Of a DNA stretch of 64,000 bases, positions 52,804 through 61,500 are shown piece by piece. Source of the stretch: Flavobacterium hydrocarbonoxydans (GTDB lineage Bacteria; Bacteroidota; Bacteroidia; Flavobacteriales; Flavobacteriaceae); contig NZ_WSTB01000005.1 of the NCBI RefSeq assembly GCF_009789235.1, forward strand, positions 186,001 through 250,000, written 5' to 3'. How positions within the stretch are numbered: the stretch's first letter is position 1; every line of letters begins with the position of its first letter. A program made the position numbers and the translations under genes. Under the pieces are notes generated by a model. That model was not told where the DNA came from. It saw nothing but the letters and a program-made list of their open reading frames with translations, and ran no database searches.

Positions 52804-54736
52804 GTACTTCGAGTTTGCCATATTTTCTTAGTTCATATTCTTTGGACATTAGGAAAATAAGCGGGGTTACTAATAAGATATGCACGGCAGAGGTAAATAC
52901 ACCGCCAATCATAGGCAATACAATTGGTTTCATTACATCCATTCCAACACCATTGGACCACAGGACAGGTACTAATCCGAATAATGAGACGCAAACGGTC
53001 ATTAGTTTTGGGCGCAATCGTTTTGCGGCGCCGTGTACCACATATTCCCTTAGATCCTCTTTAGTAATGGTTTCTCTTGAGTTTCCTTTGGCCCGGATAA
53101 GTTGCTCCATGGCATCATTGAGATAGATAACCATCACAATTCCGGTTTCCACGGCAATACCAAACAAGGCAATAAAACCTACTGCTACCGCCACTGATAG
53201 ATTGACATCCCAGAAAAAAATGATATAGGCACCTCCAATTAAAGCAAAAGGAACTGTTATAAGACTTAAAAAGGCTTCCCTAAGGGAATTAAAGGCAAAA
53301 TATAGGGCGAAGAAAATAATAAGCAATACTAGCGGCGCAATGACTTTAAGGGTCTTTTCTCCGCTGATCAGGTTCTCATATTGTCCGCTCCATTCTATAA
53401 AGTACCCCTCAGGAAGTATGTTTTTGGCGCTTTCCAATTTTTTCATGGCTTCCTGTACGGTTCCTCCCATATCACGATCACGTATATTGAACATGACTGC
53501 TCCGCGAAGGAGTGCATTTTCAGAACTGATCATTGGCGGTCCGTCTACGAATTTAATATCAGCAACGGCAGATAATGGCACTTCTCCAAAGGCAGGAGAC
53601 TGTAAGGGAATGCGTTTAATGCGTTCCACGCTATTTCTATAATCCTGTGCCATACGCACACTTATTGAAAAACGTCTTCGTCCTTCAACAGTATTGCCAA
53701 TGGATGCACCACCTAAAGCAAATTCCACGGTTTGGTTTACATCATCTACTGTTAATCCATATCGGGCCAATTCCTGGCGATTAACATCAACATCAAGGTA
53801 TTTACCTCCGGTAATAGGATCCACAAATAAATCAGATACTCCCGGAGTTCCTTCTAAAGCCATTTTCACCCTTTCAGATACACGGGCAATGGTGTCGAGA
53901 TTTTGTCCGTAGACTTTAATTCCTACATCAGTACGAATTCCTGTTGCCAGCATATTGATTCGGTTGATAATGGGCTGTGTCCAACCGTTTACTACACCAG
54001 GTATCTGGAGTTTGGTATCGAGTTCCTTAATAATATCTTTTTTATCTATTCCTTCACGCCACTGTGATTTTGGTTTTAGCATGATAATGGTCTCAATCAT
54101 GCTCATTGGGGAATTATCCGTAGCTGTGTTAGCTCGCCCTGCCTTACCCAAAACACTTTCAACTTCAGGAACCGATTTGATTATTTTATCCTGTACCTGC
54201 AAAATGCGTTTGATTTCTCCATTAGATACATCAGGGAGGGTAACAGGCATAAATAAAATACTCTGTTCATCCAATGGCGGCATAAACTCCGTTCCCAGCC
54301 GCATCAATAATGGAATAGAAATCAATAATGCCAGAATATTGACTGCAAGAGTTGTTTTTCTCCATTTCAGAACCCAGCGTATAATTGGCTCATAACCTCT
54401 TTCCAAAAAGCGATTTACCGGATGTGCATCGGTTGGACGGAATTTTCCTTTCATAAAAAAAGAAATCAGTACCGGAGCTAATGTAAGTACCAACAGGGCA
54501 TCCACAATCAGTATGAATGTTTTTGTAAAGGCTAAAGGATGGAATAGTTTTCCTTCCTGTCCGGTAAGCATAAACACAGGCAAGAAAGAGGTAATTATAA
54601 TTACAGTGGCAAAGAATACGCCACGAGAAACCTGCTTGCTACTTTTCTCAATTATTTTGAGCCTTTCCTCTTCGGATATCCATTGTGGTTTTTTGCGAAA
54701 TATATTTTTAATTCTTTTCATCAGAGTTTGTTTCAT
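52787..54736 (-). CDS. cusA: CusA-type Cu/Ag RND pump, C-terminal part (split by a frame change)
   Basis: Carries helices 5-12 and the second half of the periplasmic domains of a CusA-family pump, ending with [20 protein letters not shown]. The frame is open upstream past 54796, but the ATGs at 54736 and 54721 are the plausible starts. It continues exactly where the N-terminal part stops, in the cytoplasmic loop between helices 4 and 5. Removing one A from the run of seven at 54736-54742 fuses both parts into one 1076-residue protein of normal CusA length. Either a frameshift mutation, a sequence error, or two separately translated half-pumps. Confidence 0.85.
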   Translation of the reverse strand: MKQTLMKRIKNIFRKKPQWISEEERLKIIEKSSKQVSRGVFFATVIIITSFLPVFMLTGQEGKLFHPLAFTKTFILIVDALLVLTLAPVLISFFMKGKFRPTDAHPVNRFLERGYEPIIRWVLKWRKTTLAVNILALLISIPLLMRLGTEFMPPLDEQSILFMPVTLPDVSNGEIKRILQVQDKIIKSVPEVESVLGKAGRANTATDNSPMSMIETIIMLKPKSQWREGIDKKDIIKELDTKLQIPGVVNGWTQPIINRINMLATGIRTDVGIKVYGQNLDTIARVSERVKMALEGTPGVSDLFVDPITGGKYLDVDVNRQELARYGLTVDDVNQTVEFALGGASIGNTVEGRRRFSISVRMAQDYRNSVERIKRIPLQSPAFGEVPLSAVADIKFVDGPPMISSENALLRGAVMFNIRDRDMGGTVQEAMKKLESAKNILPEGYFIEWSGQYENLISGEKTLKVIAPLVLLIIFFALYFAFNSLREAFLSLITVPFALIGGAYIIFFWDVNLSVAVAVGFIALFGIAVETGIVMVIYLNDAMEQLIRAKGNSRETITKEDLREYVVHGAAKRLRPKLMTVCVSLFGLVPVLWSNGVGMDVMKPIVLPMIGGVFTSAVHILLVTPLIFLMSKEYELRKYGKLEVHDVKH

Positions 54737-56018
54737 TTTTTTGTTCAGATTCCCATTGTGCATACCTTTGTGAGAGATGCTGGTAGGCATTTTCACTCAT
54801 AATAATACCATTGTCAACTATTACTCCAATGGCAAGTGCTATACCTGTAAGTGACATAATATTGGAGGATATGTCAAAGGCATTGAGCAGTATGAAACTT
54901 GCTGCAATTGTAATTGGTATCTGGATGATAATACTCAGTGCACTACGCCAGTGAAAAAGAAAAATAATAACGATAAGGGACACTACAAGCATTTCTTCAA
55001 TTAAGGTACGCTTAACCGAATCAATAGATTCTTTAATCAGATGTCCCCGGTCATATACAATATTGAATTTTACCCCTTTTGGGAGCCCTTTAGCAACTTC
55101 CTTCATTTTTTCTTTCACATTATCAATTACAGCATCTGCGTTTTCACCATAACGCATCACTACTATACCGCCAACGACTTCGCCAGTGCCATTATGATCA
55201 AAGATTCCCAATCGGGTTTCCCCGCTCATCTGAACAGTTCCTATATCGCTGACTTTTATAGGAATTCCATTTTGGTTTTTCAGCGGAATATCCTCAATCT
55301 CTTTGATGGATTTCAGATAACCGGATGTCTTAATGATATAACCAATATCACTCATGTCGAATTTTCTTCCGCCGCTTTCATTATTATTGGCACGTACAGC
55401 ACTTATAACCTCCGGGACAGACAGCTTATAATATAGCAGTTTGTTTGGATCAATGGTAACCTGGTATTCTTTTTGAAATCCTCCAAAAGAAGCAATTTCA
55501 CTTACTCCGGGAACATTTTGCAAAGCAAACTTGACGTACCAGTCCTGTAGGGCTCTTTGTTCGCCAAGGTCAATACCGGGTGCCTCCAAAGTATACCAGA
55601 GTATATGCCCAACCCCAGTTCCATCGGGTCCTAATTGCGGGGCAACTCCTTTGGGCAAGGTGCTGCTAATAGTACTGAGCCTTTCCAGTACTCTTGATCT
55701 TGCCCAGTATACATCAACATCATCTTCAAAAATGACATAGATAAAACTCATACCAAACATGGAAGCAGCTCTTACATATTTAATTTTGGGCAATCCCTGA
55801 AGGTTGGTAACCAAGGGATAGGTGATCTGGTCTTCAACGAGCTGTGGAGCACGTCCCATCCATTCTGTAAAAACGATTACCTGATTTTCAGATAAATCGG
55901 GAATAGCATCAATAGGATTTTTTTGAATAGAGATGATACCCCATACAAATATTCCTGCTGATAATAGTAAAACGATATAACGGTTGCGCAGCGACCATTC
56001 TATTAATTTGTGTACCAT
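54708..56018 (-). CDS. cusA: CusA-type Cu/Ag RND pump, N-terminal part (split by a frame change)
   Basis: The first 436 residues of a heavy-metal RND pump: TM1 (LLLSAGIFVWGIISIQKNPIDAIPD split as read), the first periplasmic lobes, and helices 2-4. Its TM4 motif IALAIGVIVDNGIIMSENAYQHL (read in parts) has one Asp and a Met instead of the D/D/E set of CzcA, which fits the monovalent Cu(I)/Ag(I) group. It ends in a polar loop (QWESEQKNETNSDEKN) and overlaps the downstream part in another frame by about 28 bases or more. The gene lies 4 bases behind the haem-binding protein gene. Confidence 0.87.
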   Translation of the reverse strand: MVHKLIEWSLRNRYIVLLLSAGIFVWGIISIQKNPIDAIPDLSENQVIVFTEWMGRAPQLVEDQITYPLVTNLQGLPKIKYVRAASMFGMSFIYVIFEDDVDVYWARSRVLERLSTISSTLPKGVAPQLGPDGTGVGHILWYTLEAPGIDLGEQRALQDWYVKFALQNVPGVSEIASFGGFQKEYQVTIDPNKLLYYKLSVPEVISAVRANNNESGGRKFDMSDIGYIIKTSGYLKSIKEIEDIPLKNQNGIPIKVSDIGTVQMSGETRLGIFDHNGTGEVVGGIVVMRYGENADAVIDNVKEKMKEVAKGLPKGVKFNIVYDRGHLIKESIDSVKRTLIEEMLVVSLIVIIFLFHWRSALSIIIQIPITIAASFILLNAFDISSNIMSLTGIALAIGVIVDNGIIMSENAYQHLSQRYAQWESEQKNETNSDEKN

Positions 56019-56022
56019 AGAT

Positions 56023-56493
56023 TTAATTTATTTGTGCAAGACTATCGCTTACTTTTTCAATCCAATTGAGCAGTTGTTCTTTCTGAACAGTATTCAGCAC
56101 TGCATTTTTATGGATCAGCGTATAGGAAGCCAAAGGCATTTCGTTAGCTTTTATCTGCTTGGCAATTCGGTCTAATTTATTTTCCTGTTTTCGTTTGGAA
56201 TAACTTCCCCATTGGCTAAAATTCAAATTTTCTTTACCCTTAGTAATATGCCCCTCCATGAAAGTACGTGCCGGCTGTATGTAGGAGTACCATGGATATT
56301 GCGTGTTGCTGCTGTGACAATCATAACAGGAAGTCTGAAGAATCGTTTGTACATTTTTGGGAATGGGATAGACTCTCGAAATGTGAATTGGTAAAACCTG
56401 CCCGTAATCGGAATTTCGGGCAGGCTGATACAATTGCATCAGTAGAAAAATAATTAACCCAATAAAAAGAATCTTTCTGATGAATCGTTTCAT
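56023..56493 (-). CDS. Haem-binding domain protein (cytochrome-like)
   Basis: A 156-residue protein with one N-terminal membrane helix or signal anchor (IRKILFIGLIIFLLMQLYQ). Its periplasmic part has the haem-attachment motif CYDCH (C-x2-C-H, about residues 56-60), and downstream YIQPARTFMEGHITKGKENLNFSQW is read as the conserved W-x(n)-H block of the Haem_bd family (PF14376). A Met residue (MPLASY region, NEMPLASY) could be the sixth haem ligand. Such proteins are found with Cus-type operons in Bacteroidota; a redox role on Cu(II)/Cu(I) is a reasonable guess. It sits between a DUF3347 gene (1-base gap) and cusA. Confidence 0.85.
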   Translation of the reverse strand: MKRFIRKILFIGLIIFLLMQLYQPARNSDYGQVLPIHISRVYPIPKNVQTILQTSCYDCHSSNTQYPWYSYIQPARTFMEGHITKGKENLNFSQWGSYSKRKQENKLDRIAKQIKANEMPLASYTLIHKNAVLNTVQKEQLLNWIEKVSDSLAQIN

Positions 56494-56494
56494 T

Positions 56495-57184
56495 TTACAA
56501 TTGTTTTTTCATTGAGCCGCAGGTTAGCATTTTAGAACCATAGTAAGGATTTTTTATCTCTTTTGTTTCACTGATCCAGATAGCTCCTTTCCCTGCATCA
56601 TACATAGGGCAGAAGTCCTGATACAATTTTTGTTCTGACTTGAAAGATTTTATCAAATCATTCATGTCTTTACTGAGCATGGCGAAATGCTCTCTTTGGT
56701 GCTCAATATTTCCACCATTAGCTCCAATATGTTGGGCGTGTTCTTTGGCATCATCAGCTATATCAAGATATTCTGTCTTTAATTTCGCATCGATTGAATT
56801 GGGATTTACACTATTAAAAATTGTGTATAATGTATTTGCGGCATTTGCGGCACCTTTTGTATCATCTTTGGTTAATGCATTTTTTAGAGACAGGTAATTA
56901 TTAACGATTTCGTTAATAGAAAATGTTGCCTGAGCAGCCTGGGTTGTTTTTGCTTCTGCGTTTTTTTCAGTAGTAGTTTGCTTTACTGGCTCGGTTAATT
57001 CCATTGCGCACTTGGAGCATTTGTCTCCTTTTTTTCCTGTAACTTCAGGATGCATGGAACAGGCATACAATTGTGATGCTGTTTCTGTTGCTTCAGAGGT
57101 AGTTGTTGCCGCTTCGGTGTTTTTTTGGTTACAAGAAACCATTACTAATGCCATTGCTATAGTGGAAAGAATTACATTTTTCAT
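56495..57184 (-). CDS. DUF3347 lipoprotein with N-terminal metal-binding module
   Basis: A 229-residue lipoprotein (lipobox MVSC, about residue 17) with a CSMHPE...CSKCAMEL module (about 41-66), a Thr/Ala-rich linker, and a DUF3347 domain ending in FCPMYDAGKGAIWIS and KNPYYGSKMLTCGSM. The module differs from the others in having CAM in place of CGM. A longer frame begins at 57301; Met 57184 gives a proper lipoprotein signal and a 29-base gap to the upstream gene. Probably a periplasmic copper carrier for the pump. Confidence 0.87.
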   Translation of the reverse strand: MKNVILSTIAMALVMVSCNQKNTEAATTTSEATETASQLYACSMHPEVTGKKGDKCSKCAMELTEPVKQTTTEKNAEAKTTQAAQATFSINEIVNNYLSLKNALTKDDTKGAANAANTLYTIFNSVNPNSIDAKLKTEYLDIADDAKEHAQHIGANGGNIEHQREHFAMLSKDMNDLIKSFKSEQKLYQDFCPMYDAGKGAIWISETKEIKNPYYGSKMLTCGSMKKQL

Positions 57185-57213
57185 TTTTATTGTTTTTATT
57201 TTTTTTTGATTGA

Positions 57214-58068
57214 TTATTTGATTGTTTCTATAGTTGATCCACAGCTTAACATCTGGGAGCCGTAATACGGATTCTTGATACCGCTTTCTTTGCTGAGCCA
57301 ATTCGCATCAACCATTGGACAATGGTTATAATAAACCGGTTGTGGCTGATTGGCAGTTTTTATAAGATCGTAAGTGCTTTTCGATAAGTTTTTGAAGGAT
57401 TCTCTTTGTTTTTTAATATCCTGGGTCTCAGAAATATTTTTTGCATCCGTAGCTAAGCTTTTCATTACATTCATCCATGTGGTATGTTCTTTGGGCTTTA
57501 GCTTGTCCATTTCAACAGCATTGATCGCATTAAGAAGCTCTTTGGATTTCATTTTGGCAGTTGTAGCATCTGTTTTCACCAAAGCATCTTTTAGCTCAAA
57601 GTAGTTCTCGAAAATGGCTTTAAAGGGACTGTCTTGTTGTGCATCTGGAAGAACTGCGGTTGTATGCTGGGAATGATCCATTTTCTCCATATCCATTTTT
57701 GATTCTTTCATTGGGACAGCCATCTTATTTGTTCTTTCATATTGGCAGCATTTTGGAAGTTTTGCATAAGCATCACCAGGAGATAAGAATTGCTCGCTGT
57801 CGTATCCCGCTAAGGCAATTCGTTTTAGGATCTCATCTTGATTTGTTTTCTTCTGGTCGTAGGTAATTGCCGCAATTTTGGTGTTTTCATCCCAGTTTAC
57901 CGATGCGATGTTTTTGATGTTTCCTGCTTTTTCAATAGCAGTTTTGCACATTAGACAATTGCCATAAATTTTTGTGTTTACGGTTTTTGCATTTTTTATA
58001 GGTGCACCAAAACTTATGGCTGATAACAATATAGTAATTGCCATCAATGCTTTTTTGATTGTTTTCAT
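57214..58068 (-). CDS. HMA-like domain fused to DUF3347
   Basis: A 284-residue exported protein with signal peptide (MKTIKKALMAITILLSAISFG). An HMA-like ferredoxin fold (about 28-100) has the metal motif GNCLMC in place of M-x-C-x2-C. It is followed by a Met/His-rich linker (KMDMEKMDHSQH) and a DUF3347 domain (about 150-284) ending in HCPMVDANWLS and KNPYYGSQMLSCGS. The start 58068 was chosen over 58194 because it begins the signal peptide. It is the second gene of the cus operon, 149 bases behind the Cys-rich gene. Confidence 0.86.
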   Translation of the reverse strand: MKTIKKALMAITILLSAISFGAPIKNAKTVNTKIYGNCLMCKTAIEKAGNIKNIASVNWDENTKIAAITYDQKKTNQDEILKRIALAGYDSEQFLSPGDAYAKLPKCCQYERTNKMAVPMKESKMDMEKMDHSQHTTAVLPDAQQDSPFKAIFENYFELKDALVKTDATTAKMKSKELLNAINAVEMDKLKPKEHTTWMNVMKSLATDAKNISETQDIKKQRESFKNLSKSTYDLIKTANQPQPVYYNHCPMVDANWLSKESGIKNPYYGSQMLSCGSTIETIK

Positions 58069-58217
58069 TTTAAAATATTTGAAGTGGATAAAGCCTTTGA
58101 GAATTAAGCGTATAGGCGAAGTGCATAGACTACATTCTATAAAAGCAAAAAATAAAAAGTAATGAAGCGCAAAGGGCTTCCTTTTTTGACACACTTATGG
58201 CTGTCAAAAATGGTGTT

Positions 58218-58586
58218 TTAGCTTATTTTAGGAATAAGCCAGATGGAATAGAAACCCGATAAAGGTGAGGTTTGGGAATCGGAAAATTTTTGTTTTTGAG
58301 AAAAAACACTTATGACATTGTTTTTGAATTCCAGCTCGCTTGTAAAACAGATACCTCCATTACAAACCGAAGCACAGCTGCACATCGAATGTCCGCATTT
58401 TCCACCGCAGCCATCATGTTCTTTGCTGCCTGAATGATTTGTTTTGGAACAGCAATTATCATTATCAGCATTAGGGCCTTTTTTGGTACAGGAATGATTT
58501 ACCTCAATTTTTTCACATGCAAAAGTCACTGCCGGCTTTAAAAATAAGCCCAGCATAACAATTAATATGAGGTGAAATCTGTTCAT
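58218..58586 (-). CDS. Small secreted Cys-rich protein (SIW-tail family), copy 3
   Basis: A 122-residue exported protein. Signal peptide (ending AVTFACEK), a Cys/His/Asn-rich middle (about 28-75: HSCTKKGPNADNDNCC, CGGKCGHSMCSCASVCNGG) and a hydrophobic part ending LSGFYSIWLIPKIS. The tail resembles the SIWQPPxI tail of the proteins at 30436 and 31044, with PP replaced by IP. It is the first gene of the copper operon. Metal binding in the periplasm is likely from the Cys/His content; no measured role is known. Confidence 0.65.
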   Translation of the reverse strand: MNRFHLILIVMLGLFLKPAVTFACEKIEVNHSCTKKGPNADNDNCCSKTNHSGSKEHDGCGGKCGHSMCSCASVCNGGICFTSELEFKNNVISVFSQKQKFSDSQTSPLSGFYSIWLIPKIS

Positions 58587-58808
58587 GTAAAAAATTTAAT
58601 GAAAACAAAAATACTTATATTATCTTATATTTTAACAAAAAAAATGTTAAAAAGCGCAGTTCTGCAGCGGCAAATTATACTGGATAGGTTAACCTGTTGT
58701 ACTGCTCATACTCTTGCTAAGGCAATAAGAGGCGCTTTGCCATTTGGGTTAGGGTAAAGGCAATACGTTCAATGAATCTTTTATTGACCTATATGCCCCA
58801 TATAAATA

Positions 58809-59027
58809 TTATCCGTTTATTTTCTCCTTATGATATTCCTCGAGCCATTTTTCCATTTTTTGCAATAGCTGGATTTCTTTAGGGTTGCCGGCCGGATCTA
58901 AAAGGCCCGTTATGGTCCTTTTGTAATTGAATTTCTTGTCCTCAAAAAGGCAGGTGAACTTAGGGAATTCATTGTGGGAGACAAGCCATTTGTTCTGATC
59001 GGTATTTGTAATTGTAAATTTTTTCAT
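58809..59027 (-). CDS. Small protein of unknown function
   Basis: A 72-residue soluble protein, from MKKFTITNTDQNKWLVSHNE. An upstream in-frame ATG at 59045 would add six residues. It is acidic/basic mixed, with a predicted beta start and a C-terminal helix (KEIQLLQKMEKWLEEYHKEK). No family is recognised. It lies alone between the copper operon and the gene-free region before the tra genes. Confidence 0.45.
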   Translation of the reverse strand: MKKFTITNTDQNKWLVSHNEFPKFTCLFEDKKFNYKRTITGLLDPAGNPKEIQLLQKMEKWLEEYHKEKING

Positions 59028-59045
59028 GTCTAATAATCTCCCCAA

Positions 59046-60126
59046 AGCTGCCTGCAGGCAAGATTGCTTTTTTTTAGGTTTTTGCTGCTGGATATAAGCG
59101 CAAAATTAGCGTATTTATTGCAGTGGTTCAAGTATCTGTTTCAGATCGGGATATTTTTTCATGCCCTTTAGTATTCGTTGATGCAGCCTGATTAATATTA
59201 AAGACGGCAGACGAATGTTAGGCCTTATGTTGCAAGTAGCATTTACTGGTAAGCCTATGGGTTTCTTAAGAGTTAATTCACCCGGGTGCTTACTGCTTTT
59301 CTTCAGGGCTATCTTTATCCATACTATCCCAATTGCTTCCCTTTTCTTTTTACCCGAGACCCAGTATGCTTTTGTTTTATTTCAGGAGCAAAGGTAGTCC
59401 GTGTCCTGAAGCCAAAGCAAGGCCGGGCCTTTCAGGTCTTGCTGAAAAATCTCCACCCCTCCGGGTTTTTCAAGCCTATAGGATACTTTTATAATACTTC
59501 GTGCTATTGAAAAGCGATTTAGATTGAGGGTTGCTAACAGCATAATTGTGTTTCCGCATATCGTAATTCATATAATGCCTATTTTTGATTATTGGGAATC
59601 CTCTTTTGTAATAGCGAAAATAATGCTATCTTTTAGGAGCTTTTCCCGCTATATGTTCCAATCTTTTGTGCCGAACCCCGGCATAAAAGGATTTCCACTG
59701 CTATCGGGGCTACGAAAGCTATAAATAGTTAGGGCCAATTTATTATTTATCATTATCTGGGGCACTTCCTGCACATTAATAGAGCTTTTATCTTAGGTGC
59801 TTTTAGTCCGTTTCGATTGCAAATTGATTTTTATAAAATGTGATGTAAAATTAAAAGGGGGTATTTTTAGTGTATACCGTATTTTTTTAATATTAGATTT
59901 GTGGCAGCGCTATAATTTCACTGTACTTATATTTGATTATTTGATCTGAATAATTCTCAATTACTGAAATAACCTGCTTAAAATAGCTTTGGAACACAAT
60001 ATAGGTTAATATAGTCCCAGAGCCTCTGAAGTAATAGAACGGTATGGATCAATGTTGAAAACAGATAAAATACAGAAAACTTATAATTTGTCTGTTAATT
60101 GAACATCATCTTCATTTAATTATAAT
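59046..60126. other. Gene-free region, about 1.1 kb, between cargo and tra genes
   Basis: Several short open frames exist on the plus strand, but none has a signal, conserved motif or spacing that supports a gene. The region holds the third copy of the structured element (59636-59712, minus). A perfect TAnnTTTG box is at 59894-59901 on the plus strand, with no gene behind it. It separates copper genes from conjugation genes, so it may contain a transfer or junction site, but none is recognised. Confidence 0.5.
59636..59712 (-). ncRNA. Structured intergenic element, copy 3 of 3
   Basis: On the minus strand it reads TAGCCCCGATAGCAGTGGAA, then the hairpin CTTTTATGCCG, loop GGGTT, CGGCACAAAAG, then ATAGCGGGAAAAGCTCC. 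One A-C mismatch breaks the stem. The AAT/ATT pair and the bulged C are kept. The ATGCCC start seen in copies 1 and 2 is changed to a different sequence. It lies inside the putative mobile element, unlike the other two copies. Confidence 0.5.
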
Positions 60127-60426
60127 TTACAGCGGAAAATAAATTGTGCTTCTCTGCTTTCTATTTTTTTTAGGTAAATATTGAATGTAGCCATACTCAT
60201 GTAATTCCCTAATGCATTTATGGTAGGTGACTGGCCCTGTTATCTTTGCGATCTTCATGATTTCATATCTGTAAGCCTGAACAGGATTGGCAAACCCTTT
60301 ATCGTATCTGAATTGCAATAGTGCAGCATATAACCCTATATGTGTTATACTGATACGATAATCATTTTCTATAGCCTTGAAGAAGTTGGATAAAGATTTT
60401 AAGGATTCCATAATATTATGCTTCAT
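60127..60426 (-). CDS. Winged-helix DNA-binding protein of a conjugative element
   Basis: A 99-residue protein with a likely winged helix-turn-helix: ITHIGLYAALLQFRYDKGF, YRYEIMKIAKITGPVTYHKCIRELHEYGYIQYLPKKNRKQRSTIYFPL. I see this as the type of small transcription factor often found downstream of tra genes in Bacteroidetes elements. Its start overlaps the stop of the 60426-61481 gene (TAATG), so it is coupled to that gene. Met 60411 is an alternative start. Target unknown. Confidence 0.65.
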   Translation of the reverse strand: MKHNIMESLKSLSNFFKAIENDYRISITHIGLYAALLQFRYDKGFANPVQAYRYEIMKIAKITGPVTYHKCIRELHEYGYIQYLPKKNRKQRSTIYFPL

Positions 60427-61481
60427 TAATGGACAGGAGAACTATTCCGTAAGGACAGGCTTGGCCTGCTCTGTTCGTTTTCTGCTTTCATTTGTTTTAC
60501 GCTTCCCAGCGTTTTGTTTCCCAATGCAGCTGCAATTGTTATTTTTCTGGACCGGTCATCAAAAATGTTTACTGATTTATATTGGGGATTTGCTTCAATA
60601 TAAAATCGATGTTCATTTCCGTCTCGTGCCATAGTTACAGCGATTCGGCTTCCTTGTTTTAAAGAATCTATCCAATTTTGTTCTTCCCTCTTGTCTAAGG
60701 TTCTTTTTAATGGCAGCTCCCTTATTACTTTTTCAAGATCATAGCCGTATCCCATGGGGAACTCTTTTATTCGATGGTTGCCCTGGGGATCTTTATCATT
60801 GAAATCAAGCTGTTGCCAGGAGGCCTTAATTTGCACCGAGCGGCCGGCTAGTAAATTGTATGCCTGGGTTAGGTCTGCAATTTCATCACCCTGCAGCTTA
60901 AAATATTGCTGTCTGTTATTTTCAGGATGTAGTTCATTTTGCAAAGTGCTTTTATACCCTTCCAATTGGTAACGGCCCGAGGTGTCCTTAGAAAAAGAAA
61001 GCTGATGATTTATTTTCTCTTTCTCGCTGATGTAATAGGACAGTGGAATACTAAACTTTTCTTGCCCCTCTCTGATATGCTGATTTATTCGGGCAGATAA
61101 ATCAGGAAAACCGATTCGCTGCATCTTTGCATGCAGCAAATCGATGTTTAGTTCCAATTCTTTTGATTCCCGTCGTGCCAATGCCTGAATAAATAAGGGA
61201 CTAATAACAAGTTTTCGGAAAAGCCGAACAAGCAGATTGGGATGAAGTAGCTTTATCATCCTTGCGTTTTCTTGTTTTAGAACTCTTAGCGTGAATTGTT
61301 CCTCAGTATTCTGTGTTGTTTTATACTTGGCTGCAATTCGCTGATAATCTCTCAGTTTTTCTTTAAGAAGTGACTTGTTATTCGAAAGATTAAATGAAAA
61401 TACCTTAGTGAAACGATCCTCTCTAAGGCGCCACTGGTTTAATTCCGCCTCTACTCTGTTAACGGGAAACTGCTCGTTCAT
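60426..61481 (-). CDS. Conjugative-element accessory protein, LLxGRSV family, long form
   Basis: A 351-residue soluble protein. The N-terminal half is helical and basic (a possible coiled coil near 35-75). The C-terminal half has a conserved module shared with the neighbour at 61501: AYNLLAGRSVQIKASWQQLDF, GYGYDLEKVIRELPLKRTLD, SLKQGSRIAVTM and YIEANPQYKSVNIFDDR. This module is known to me from hypothetical proteins of Bacteroidetes conjugative elements (DUF3945-like); I cannot confirm the Pfam name. The role is unknown. It is coupled to the following winged-helix gene and transcribed with the tra genes. Confidence 0.6.
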   Translation of the reverse strand: MNEQFPVNRVEAELNQWRLREDRFTKVFSFNLSNNKSLLKEKLRDYQRIAAKYKTTQNTEEQFTLRVLKQENARMIKLLHPNLLVRLFRKLVISPLFIQALARRESKELELNIDLLHAKMQRIGFPDLSARINQHIREGQEKFSIPLSYYISEKEKINHQLSFSKDTSGRYQLEGYKSTLQNELHPENNRQQYFKLQGDEIADLTQAYNLLAGRSVQIKASWQQLDFNDKDPQGNHRIKEFPMGYGYDLEKVIRELPLKRTLDKREEQNWIDSLKQGSRIAVTMARDGNEHRFYIEANPQYKSVNIFDDRSRKITIAAALGNKTLGSVKQMKAENEQSRPSLSLRNSSPVH

Positions 61482-61500
61482 AACTCAACTTTTTGGTGTG

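Noticed and set aside
59215..59724. Three plus-strand ORFs of 60-74 codons
   Set aside because: They overlap each other in different frames, and one runs through the structured element; none has protein-like motifs.
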